In this document: positions 13,401 to 18,748 of the stretch, piece by piece | How the letters are laid out: each line of letters opens with the position of its first letter | How positions within the stretch are numbered: the stretch's first letter is position 1 | DNA from: Bacteroidales bacterium UBA1216 | GTDB lineage: Bacteria > Bacteroidota > Bacteroidia > Bacteroidales > Paludibacteraceae | Direction of reading: 5' to 3' | NCBI GenBank assembly: GCA_002309255.1 | Contig: DBXI01000054.1 | Span: 265-19,012, forward strand | Length of the DNA: 18,748 nucleotides | The notes under the pieces: model-generated | What the model was told of the DNA's origin: nothing | Database searches by the model: none | What the model saw: the letters and a program-made list of their open reading frames with translations, nothing else | Program-made: the position numbers and the translations under genes

Positions 13401-13866
13401 TATAGCCGGCTACGTGCTTGGCGGAATGCTATTCGTTGTGCTGCTGCCTATTATTATGTGGTTGGCGTCAGGCATGCCGAACATGTCGGTGCATATAGGT
13501 GCATGGCGTGCGGCCGGAACAGGTATGTTGGTAATAGGCGGTCTGTCGCTCAGCGTGTGGACGATCGTGTATATGAAGACGCGCGGCAAAGGTAACCCGA
13601 TGGATGCGTTCGGCAAAGAGATAGCTCCACGCACGCAACACCTGATGACCGATGGACCATACCGCCTCAATCGCAATCCGATGCTTACCGGTACGCTATG
13701 CTATCTGGCAGGATTTATCATTTGGCTATGGACGTGGCAGGCACTATTGGTGTGGGGAGTGTTCTTCGTCATCATGTTCGTGCAAGTGCTGACCGAAGAG
13801 AAGCGCCTACGCAAAGATTTTGGCGAGGAATACGAGGCGTATTGCAAGTGGACAAGAAGATTTTAA
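13384..13866 (+). CDS. Isoprenylcysteine carboxyl methyltransferase-like membrane methyltransferase
   Basis: The 160-residue protein has three or four membrane helices (about 8-28, 43-63, 100-117, 119-136). The conserved C-terminal block of the ICMT/PEMT group is present: GPYRLNRNPMLTG at 91-103 and EEKRLRKDFGEEYEAYC at 138-154, which form the SAM- and headgroup-binding region. In bacteria such proteins probably methylate a lipid or small hydrophobic acceptor; prenylated-protein methylation is not expected. It overlaps the hydrolase gene by 17 bp, so it is likely co-translated; a shared lipid-related role is only a guess. Confidence 0.85.
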   Translation: MKKLRNIAGYVLGGMLFVVLLPIIMWLASGMPNMSVHIGAWRAAGTGMLVIGGLSLSVWTIVYMKTRGKGNPMDAFGKEIAPRTQHLMTDGPYRLNRNPMLTGTLCYLAGFIIWLWTWQALLVWGVFFVIMFVQVLTEEKRLRKDFGEEYEAYCKWTRRF

Positions 13867-13870
13867 TGGC

Positions 13871-14098
13871 ATGACCATAGATACAACTAATATGTGTAGC
13901 CATTTGCAGCGGAAGTTGTTTGATGCAGATGGTGAGTATAGCGCAATACGCGAGCAGATTGAGCGTGACTCGAATTTGACAACTGTTGTGCGTTCGCGAC
14001 AGTTGCACGTCTATCGGAATGGGAAGAAAATCTTGGTGTTAGCAGGTAAGTCTGCTCCGAAGATAGTACGAGAGGATGAATTGAACAAAACTTTATAA
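13871..14098 (+). CDS. Hypothetical 75-aa protein
   Basis: The frame starts at ATG 13871, 4 bp after the methyltransferase stop; Met8 is a second candidate start. An acidic-basic helix (LQRKLFDADGEYSAIREQIERD) is followed by TTVVRSRQLHVYRNGKKILVLAGKSAPKIVREDEL, which looks like a small beta-rich domain. There is no signal peptide and no Cys cluster beyond Cys9. I do not recognise it. The tight position between two real genes and a well-behaved frame support it being a gene. Confidence 0.6.
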   Translation: MTIDTTNMCSHLQRKLFDADGEYSAIREQIERDSNLTTVVRSRQLHVYRNGKKILVLAGKSAPKIVREDELNKTL

Positions 14099-14113
14099 TC
14101 AATCGGATAAATT

Positions 14114-14656
14114 ATGATAGACCAGATTATTGATTTCAACAAGACTTTCGTGGCGCAGAAAGGCTACGAAAAGTATGTAACCGACAAGTACCCCGACAAG
14201 AAACTGGCGGTACTGACGTGCATGGACACCCGTTTGACTGAGTTGCTGCCTGCGGCGCTCGGATTGAAGAACGGCGACGCGAAGATTATCAAGAATGCCG
14301 GCGGACTGATCATCACTCCGTTTGACTCTGCGATGCGCAGCCTTATTGTCGCTATATACGAATTAGGTGTGGAGGAAATCATGGTAGTAGCGCACTCCCA
14401 ATGCGGCGCGTGCCACATGAGTTACAGTCATTTCCACCATGTGATGAAAGCACGTGGCATCAAAGATGAGACGTTGGATACTATCCGTGAGTGCGGTATT
14501 GACCTTAACCATTGGTTGGAAGGTTTTCGCGATACTCCGACGTCTGTGCGCAAGACTGTAGAGACTATTAAGGTCCATCCGCTGATTCCGAAGGACATCA
14601 TCGTTCGCGGCTTTATCATTGATTCCGTCACCGGTGAATTAGAGGAGATACAATAA
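14114..14656 (+). CDS. Beta-class carbonic anhydrase
   Basis: The enzyme interconverts CO2 and bicarbonate in the cytoplasm with one zinc ion. The 180-residue protein shows the full metal site: Cys36 in TCMDTR (with the Asp38-Arg40 dyad), His94 and Cys97 in AHSQCGAC. It belongs to the short group typified by Bacillus YvdA/YtiB-type enzymes (NAGGLIITPFDSAMRSL). The start is ATG 14114, 15 bp after the small unknown gene. Such enzymes supply bicarbonate for carboxylations such as the succinate pathway of Bacteroidales, which fits the C4-dicarboxylate transporter at the window end; this link is inference. Confidence 0.93.
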   Translation: MIDQIIDFNKTFVAQKGYEKYVTDKYPDKKLAVLTCMDTRLTELLPAALGLKNGDAKIIKNAGGLIITPFDSAMRSLIVAIYELGVEEIMVVAHSQCGACHMSYSHFHHVMKARGIKDETLDTIRECGIDLNHWLEGFRDTPTSVRKTVETIKVHPLIPKDIIVRGFIIDSVTGELEEIQ

Positions 14657-14662
14657 TATATC

Positions 14663-15043
14663 ATGCCACGATCCATCCGCGAGGCGAGAGCCGAAGACAT
14701 ACCACAATTAATGCCTGTTTTTGATGCAGCACGGCAGATCATGCGGCAATCAGGCAACACCAGCCAATGGGTAAATGGCTATCCATCGGAAGATGTGGTA
14801 CGCAATGACCTTGCGCGACATGGTGGATTTGTTATTGAGGACGATGGGCAGCTGGTGGGATATTTTGCCTTCTTGCCTTCGCCTGAACCGACCTACGCTC
14901 AGATATGCGAAGGCGCATGGCTAGATGACGAATCGTACTATGTGATCCATCGCTTGGCCAGTTTGCCGGATGTACATGGGATATAGGATAGCGTAGTGAC
15001 ATGGGCTTTTAAGCGCACCCAAACGCTCCGTGTTGATACGCAT
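14663..15043 (+). pseudogene. GNAT acetyltransferase, interrupted by TAG and lacking its C-terminus
   Basis: Residues 1-107 are the N-terminal part of a GNAT acetyltransferase (REARAEDIPQLMPVFDAARQIM, NTSQWVNGYPSEDVV, YYVIHRLASLPDVHGI). A TAG at 14984-14986 stops it. Reading on in the same frame gives DSVVTWAFKRTQTLRVDTH, which is the expected continuation with the acetyl-CoA-site region, so the TAG is a nonsense mutation. Homology then ends abruptly at about 15043, where the family would carry about 40 more residues; the following DNA belongs to a different gene in another frame. Two independent lesions make a working enzyme unlikely. It is 6 bp after the carbonic anhydrase gene. Confidence 0.75.
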
Positions 15044-15044
15044 T

Positions 15045-15308
15045 GGGCTGAACGCACGCGGCTATTATGCCTGCGCTGTTTGTGGCGCCATTGACAGAGT
15101 GATGGATGGATGCGATGGAGCGACATCATTTACTCAACTGACAGAGGAAAAACTTTGTGAACATTTTTCTAAATTCTGTCCGTTATGCGGAAACTACAAA
15201 CATTATGAGCATAACGCCAGAGACTATATTCCTCGTTGCGAGAAAGCACCATTTCGAAATATTATTTCTAAATCATGGCAAAAGATTTATGATTCGCATA
15301 GTATTTGA
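15045..15308 (+). pseudogene. C-terminal fragment of a radical-SAM protein
   Basis: From 15045 the frame reads GLNARGYYACAVCGAIDRV, then a segment ending CPLCGNYKHYEHNARDY and SKSWQKIYDSHSI with TGA at 15306-15308. The pattern CAVCGAIDR plus FCPLCGNYKHYE resembles the cysteine-rich end of a Bacteroidales radical-SAM family; the CxxxCxxC radical-SAM core that should precede it is absent. It has no proper start. It is joined directly to the broken GNAT gene at about 15043, which dates the joint to one deletion event between the two genes. Its last 20 bp overlap the start of the next gene. Confidence 0.6.
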
Positions 15309-15558
15309 AGAAGCAAAGCAGCAGGCAGCTGCTTATGACGGAGAAAAGCAGATTGGTGAATGTCAATTTATAGTGGATAGTACTCATCAATGGACGATTA
15401 CGCATACCGGTGTGCGACCGGAATATGGTGGTCGCGGGATAGCCAAACAACTGGTCGAGCGCGTCATTGCTGAAGCCCAAGCACGTGGCATGCGTATCGT
15501 GCCTGTCTGTTCGTATGCAAAGCGAGTGATGGAGAAGATGAATGATGAAAACAAATAG
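15289..15558 (+). CDS. Small GNAT-family N-acetyltransferase (YjdJ-type)
   Basis: From ATG 15289 it encodes 89 residues, the normal size of the short GCN5-related group (PF14542). Visible features are IGECQFIVDSTHQWTITHTGVRPEYGGRGIAKQLVERVI with the acetyl-CoA-binding loop EYGGRGIA, and the family cysteine segment VPVCSYAKRVMEK. Acceptor substrate unknown. In-frame codons upstream to 15157 lie within the radical-SAM fragment and are not part of it. The start inside the fragment suggests that it now uses translation signals made at the scar. It overlaps the AlkD-like gene by 17 bp. Confidence 0.8.
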   Translation: MIRIVFEEAKQQAAAYDGEKQIGECQFIVDSTHQWTITHTGVRPEYGGRGIAKQLVERVIAEAQARGMRIVPVCSYAKRVMEKMNDENK

Positions 15559-16243
15559 CATAGATATTACTGCTCAACTCTTTGCGCTGCAAGATAAGCG
15601 TTATGCAGACTTTCAGAGCAAGTTGCTGCCGACTGTTGCGCGTGAGACGGTCATCGGCGTGCGTACGCCGGACTTACGCGAAATGGCGAAGCAAATATGT
15701 AAGACTCCTGCTGCGCAAGAGTTCTTGCACAGTTTGCCACATCGCTATTTTGACGAGAACCAACTGCATGCCTTTATCCTATCGGAGGAAAAGGACTTCG
15801 ATGCCGCTATCGCCGAATTGGAGCGATTCCTTCCGTATGTGGATAATTGGGCAACATGCGACCAACTCTTGCCGCGATGCTTCAAGAAACACACGCAGGA
15901 GCTATTACCATCCATCCGCCGATGGATGGCATCCGAGCACACGTACACCATTCGGTTTGGCATAGGTATGTTGATGCGCTACTATCTGGATGATGCTTTC
16001 CGACCGGAATACTTGGAATGGGTAGCATCCGTTAAGAGCGATGAGTATTACATCCGCATGATGCAGGCATGGTTCATTGCCACGGCTCTCGCCAAACAAT
16101 GGGAGGCCACATTACCATACATCCAACAGCGCCGTCTAAATTCCGTAACGCTTCGCATGACTATTCAAAAAGCTGTTGAGAGTTTTCGTATTACTCTTGA
16201 ACAAAAAGAATTGCTGAAGACTTTTCGACTATCGCAAAATTGA
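15542..16243 (+). CDS. DNA alkylation repair protein (AlkD-like HEAT-repeat glycosylase family)
   Basis: The 233-residue helical protein matches PF08713, which removes N3- and N7-alkylated purines from DNA. Characteristic segments are VIGVRTPDLREMAKQI at 37-52, FDENQLHAFIL at 70-80, VDNWATCDQLL at 100-110 (holding the Trp and catalytic Asp107 equivalents of AlkD), and IRFGIGMLMRYYLDD at 137-151. Two ATGs (15542 and 15545) are possible. It overlaps the small acetyltransferase and is followed after 9 bp by msrA. With msrA it could form a damage-repair pair, but the whole run mixes many roles. Confidence 0.88.
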   Translation: MMKTNSIDITAQLFALQDKRYADFQSKLLPTVARETVIGVRTPDLREMAKQICKTPAAQEFLHSLPHRYFDENQLHAFILSEEKDFDAAIAELERFLPYVDNWATCDQLLPRCFKKHTQELLPSIRRWMASEHTYTIRFGIGMLMRYYLDDAFRPEYLEWVASVKSDEYYIRMMQAWFIATALAKQWEATLPYIQQRRLNSVTLRMTIQKAVESFRITLEQKELLKTFRLSQN

Positions 16244-16252
16244 GGTATTGCA

Positions 16253-16768
16253 ATGACAATGAAAGAGATATATTTGGCAGGAGGATGCTTTTGGGGAACA
16301 GAGCATTTCTTCAAGCAGATAGCCGGCGTGGCGGAGACCGAAGTGGGCTTTGCCAATGGGCACACCGATAGCCCGACTTATGAGCAAGTCTATACGGACG
16401 CGACCGGCTATGCAGAGACCGTTAGAGTGGCCTATGACCCGACAAAAGTAAGTCTGGAGTTTTTGCTGCAGATGTTCTTTGTTGCGATTGACCCAACGAG
16501 CCTGAATAAGCAAGGGCATGACGAAGGAACGCGCTATCGTACAGGTATCTATTATACCGATGCAGCCGACAGGATGGACATAGATAGGGTCTTTGCCGAG
16601 GAGCAAGCCAAGTATCCACAGCCGTTGGTGGTTGAATGTGAACCATTAGCTAACTTTTATCCCGCAGACGAGTACCATCAGGACTATTTGGATAAACATC
16701 CCGACGGCTACTGCCACCTACCAAAAGCGCTATTTGAATTCGCAAGAAAAGCAAAAGAGAGAAAATGA
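16253..16768 (+). CDS. msrA: Peptide-methionine (S)-S-oxide reductase MsrA
   Basis: MsrA repairs methionine-S-sulfoxide in proteins and free methionine using thioredoxin. The 171-residue protein has the catalytic GGCFWGTEHFF with Cys12 (16253 start), VGFANGHTDSPTYEQV at 31-46, DPTSLNKQGHDEGTRYRTGIYY at 80-101 and ADEYHQDYL at 138-146, so the sulfoxide pocket is complete. Cys154 in GYCHLP may act as resolving residue. There is no MsrB domain and no signal peptide, so it is the single-domain cytoplasmic form. Met3 (16259) is an alternative start. It overlaps the next gene by ATGA. Confidence 0.96.
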   Translation: MTMKEIYLAGGCFWGTEHFFKQIAGVAETEVGFANGHTDSPTYEQVYTDATGYAETVRVAYDPTKVSLEFLLQMFFVAIDPTSLNKQGHDEGTRYRTGIYYTDAADRMDIDRVFAEEQAKYPQPLVVECEPLANFYPADEYHQDYLDKHPDGYCHLPKALFEFARKAKERK

Positions 16769-17109
16769 ATGTCGAAGATTATAGAGATTATTGCCTGTCG
16801 TTAGGCGCAGATGTGGAGGAGAAACTGCCGTTTCAGAAGTTCAAGAACGGCGATGGTGTGCTCGTGTTCTATGTATGCGGACACATGTTCTGCTTCTTTG
16901 ACTTCAATGATTTTCATGTAGTATCGCTCAAGTGCCAACCAGAGCGGATTGATGAGTTGAAAGCACAATACGACTGCATCGGCAATCCGTATAACGAGTC
17001 GCCGAGACATTGGATAGGGCTTGACCCACATGTTGCGCCAGATGACCTCGCATGCGATCTCATCCGTAACTCATATGAGATAGTGAAAGATAAATATAGT
17101 AAAAAATGA
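16765..17109 (+). CDS. MmcQ/YjbR family protein
   Basis: The 114-residue protein matches PF04237 (CyaY-like fold, sometimes called double wing). Features are the N-terminal YRDYCLSLGADVEEKLPF, the central KNGDGVLVFYVCGHMFCFFDF, VSLKCQPERIDELKAQY, and the end PRHWIGLDPHVAPDDLACDLIRNSYEIV, where HWIGLD is the family hallmark. DNA binding has been proposed for the family but is not established. It is joined to msrA by an ATGA overlap and is the last gene of the long run; no hairpin terminator is visible after it. Confidence 0.9.
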   Translation: MNVEDYRDYCLSLGADVEEKLPFQKFKNGDGVLVFYVCGHMFCFFDFNDFHVVSLKCQPERIDELKAQYDCIGNPYNESPRHWIGLDPHVAPDDLACDLIRNSYEIVKDKYSKK

Positions 17110-17135
17110 CAATCTAAACGACTAATATTGTAAAG

Positions 17136-17331
17136 GGTACTTCTAAAAATTGCACGTCATTTGCAAGTCCACAAAAGTTACAGAAACCAGACTTTTATGC
17201 TGCCTTCGGTCTTTTGCAGGCATCTTGAAGACTTTCATTCGGTTACAAAGCCCGCATAACTCCCTTATTCAAACCCACAATCTGCTAAAGAAAAACCTCG
17301 AAATCATCATAAAGCAATTTTTAGAAGTACC
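17136..17331. mobile_element. 196-bp MITE-like element with perfect 18-bp terminal inverted repeats
   Basis: The ends are GGTACTTCTAAAAATTGC (17136-17153) and its exact reverse complement (17314-17331). The 160-bp interior has no complete gene. A frame running out of the element (KTFIRLQSPHNSLIQTHNLL, then KKNLEIIIKQFLEV) may be a transposase scrap but has no start other than TTG. No clear target-site duplication is seen next to the ends. It fits a non-autonomous insertion element or the shrunken remains of an insertion sequence; I cannot assign a family. Confidence 0.7.
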
Positions 17332-17482
17332 ATTAAGAAAGATACATGTACTGCTCATCCAACGAGGCAACGAGCTGTACAAAGGGTACATCGTTCGAAT
17401 AAAAGAATCCAAGAAAGAAAACTATCATTAATCCGAAGCGAAATGAAAAAATGAAGATATTTGTAACTTTCTGCCCAAAGTA

Positions 17483-17514
17483 TTTGCAAATGTCGGAATT
17501 TTTTTGTACCTTTG
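17483..17514 (+). promoter_or_regulatory. Promoter of the dicarboxylate transporter
   Basis: TTTG (17483-17486), a 20-bp spacer and TACCTTTG (17507-17514) form a consensus Bacteroidota promoter. The leader to the ATG at 17571 is about 52 nt. Only a weak dyad (TTGC-ACG-GCAA, 17512-17522) overlaps it. The 150 bp between the inverted-repeat element and this promoter show nothing else. Confidence 0.8.
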
Positions 17515-17570
17515 CACGGCAAGAGAAATGCACTAACAGAAACAAAGTAACTTTACAATCTAATATAACT

Positions 17571-18748
17571 ATGACTTGGATTATGATTCTTCAGCTCCTG
17601 ATCGTGTTAGGAGCGTTGTGGGTAGGCTCGCGTTACGGCAGTCTGGCACTGGGTGCCATCTCCGGCATCGGTCTGGCTATCCTCGTTTTCGGCTTCGGTA
17701 TGAAGCCCGGTAGTCCTCCGACCGACGTTATCTACATCATCATCGCTGCGGTGACCTGTGCGGGTATCATGCAGGCATCGGGCGGCATGGATTGGCTTAT
17801 TCAACTTGCGGAGAAGATGCTACGCAAGCACCCCGAGCACATCACGTTCCTTGCTCCGTTGGCCACGTTCTTCCTCACAGTGCTGGTGGGAACGGGTCAC
17901 GTGGTATATACGCTGATGCCTATCGTCTGCGACATAGCCCTGAAGAAAGGCATCCGTCCGGAGCGTCCGTGCGGCGTAGCATCCATCGCTTCGCAGGTGG
18001 GTATCACCTGTTCGCCTATCGCGGCGGCAGTGGTGGCGTTTGTAAGTATATCCAATGCCAACGGATTTAACGTGACGATCCCGCAGGTGCTGATGATCAC
18101 GATTCCTGCCTGCTTGTGCGGACTGATGTCGGCTGCGGCTGCATCGTACAAGCGCGGACTGGATCTTGATAAGGATCCCGTGTTTCAGGCCAAGATAGCC
18201 GACCCCGAGCAGCGCGCGTATATTTACGGCAATAACGCTACTATCCTTGATAAAGAGATTCCGCAGAGTGCGAAGAACAGCGTGTTCATCTTCCTTGGTG
18301 CATTGCTATGTGTAGTTATGTTCGCAATCTTTCTGCCGAAGATGACATACTTGCATGTCAAGATGAACCAAGTTATCCAAATCATCATGATTGTAGCTGC
18401 CGCACTGATGATCATCTTCTGCAAGGCCAGTCCGAAGAAAGCCGTAGCCGGACCTGTGTGGCAGAGCGGTATGGTGGCAGTGGTGGCTATCTACGGTATA
18501 GCCTGGATGGCTGACACCTATTTTGGTTATTATATGCCGGAAATACAGAGCATGCTCGAAGGGATAGTGAAGGATTACCCGTGGTCAATCGCGCTTGTGT
18601 TCTTTGCCGTATCGGTACTGATCAACTCGCAAGGTGCGGTGGTTGTAGCTATGTTGCCGTTGGCCTACAGCCTAGGCATACCGGGGGTAGTGCTATTAGG
18701 CGTGCTGCCGTCGGTTTATGGATACTTCTTCATCCCGAACTATCCGTC
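17571..18748 (+). CDS. Anaerobic C4-dicarboxylate transporter (DcuA/DcuB family), 3' end outside the window
   Basis: The protein exchanges fumarate, malate or aspartate for succinate across the inner membrane during fumarate respiration. 392 codons are visible with no stop; the family is about 430-445 residues, so nearly all is here. Seen from the start are MTWIMILQLLIVLGALWVGSRYG, TCAGIMQASGGMDWLI, and the hallmark LVGTGHVVYTLMPIVCDIALK, then GIRPERPCGVASIASQVGITCSP, a cytoplasmic loop (YKRGLDLDKDPVFQAKIADPEQ) and further helices up to LPSVYGYFFIPNYP. Ten or more membrane helices are expected. It has its own promoter. Succinate export is central to energy metabolism in Bacteroidales, so high expression is likely. 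DcuA and DcuB cannot be told apart from this sequence alone. Confidence 0.94.
   Translation, partial: MTWIMILQLLIVLGALWVGSRYGSLALGAISGIGLAILVFGFGMKPGSPPTDVIYIIIAAVTCAGIMQASGGMDWLIQLAEKMLRKHPEHITFLAPLATFFLTVLVGTGHVVYTLMPIVCDIALKKGIRPERPCGVASIASQVGITCSPIAAAVVAFVSISNANGFNVTIPQVLMITIPACLCGLMSAAAASYKRGLDLDKDPVFQAKIADPEQRAYIYGNNATILDKEIPQSAKNSVFIFLGALLCVVMFAIFLPKMTYLHVKMNQVIQIIMIVAAALMIIFCKASPKKAVAGPVWQSGMVAVVAIYGIAWMADTYFGYYMPEIQSMLEGIVKDYPWSIALVFFAVSVLINSQGAVVVAMLPLAYSLGIPGVVLLGVLPSVYGYFFIPNYP

Noticed and set aside
17150..17431. 93-codon reading frame across the inverted-repeat element
   Set aside because: It starts at TTG inside the terminal repeat and leaves through the other end; at best a transposase scrap.
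1..18748. CRISPR arrays, toxin-antitoxin pairs, phage or restriction genes
   Set aside because: No regularly spaced repeats and no motifs of these systems were found on either strand.

Overview
The window comes from a Bacteroidota chromosome, most likely order Bacteroidales. Four promoters match the Bacteroidota -33/-7 pattern (TTTG or TTG, 19-20 bp, then TAnnTTTG). Other lineage signs are a Prevotella-like 44-residue peptide gene starting MEKTYIQP, a secreted-protein C-terminus of the type LYILRNGVRYNAQGQIVK, a DUF4153 membrane protein, and an outer-membrane barrel with the DMPEHGF signature. All functional calls rest on reading motifs; no database search was run.

Layout. (1) 1-471 is the damaged end of an OmpA-type outer-membrane protein. 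(2) 557-3185 is a two-gene amino-acid ABC transporter behind a strong promoter whose -7 box lies inside a near-perfect 26-bp dyad. Its substrate-binding domain appears circularly permuted (lobe 2 before lobe 1) and fused to the permease; the ATPase carries an unusual 110-residue C-terminal extension. (3) 3186-4551 is a low-coding, mostly minus-strand island. It holds a 44-aa peptide gene with its own promoter and terminator, the stranded C-terminus of a secreted protein, a 57-aa orphan ORF, and a GC-rich segment (about 4415-4272, minus strand) that reads as a structured noncoding RNA with promoter, closing stem, three hairpins and a U-run. (4) 4552-17109 is a single-direction run of about 15 closely spaced or overlapping genes behind one visible promoter: SpoIIE-type phosphatase, PreA, bile-acid-type Na+ symporter, cytidylate-kinase-like protein, HAD lipoprotein, OmdA-like protein, DUF4153 protein, alpha/beta hydrolase, isoprenylcysteine-methyltransferase-like protein, a small unknown, beta-carbonic anhydrase, a broken GNAT/radical-SAM scar, a small GNAT, AlkD-like repair protein, MsrA, and a MmcQ/YjbR protein. 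(5) 17110-17570 holds a 196-bp element with perfect 18-bp inverted ends and the promoter of (6) an anaerobic C4-dicarboxylate transporter that runs off the window.

Two themes stand out. First, there are several joints where genes were cut and re-joined: the OmpA remnant, the secreted-protein stub, the GNAT/radical-SAM fusion, the shortened OmdA gene, and a 52-bp copy of the preA 3' end that now encodes the C-terminal tail of the neighbouring symporter. Second, three of the four good promoters have a perfect inverted repeat lying across the -7 TTTG. The best candidates for undescribed biology are the minus-strand RNA at 4272-4415, the permuted binding protein-permease, and the promoter dyads.
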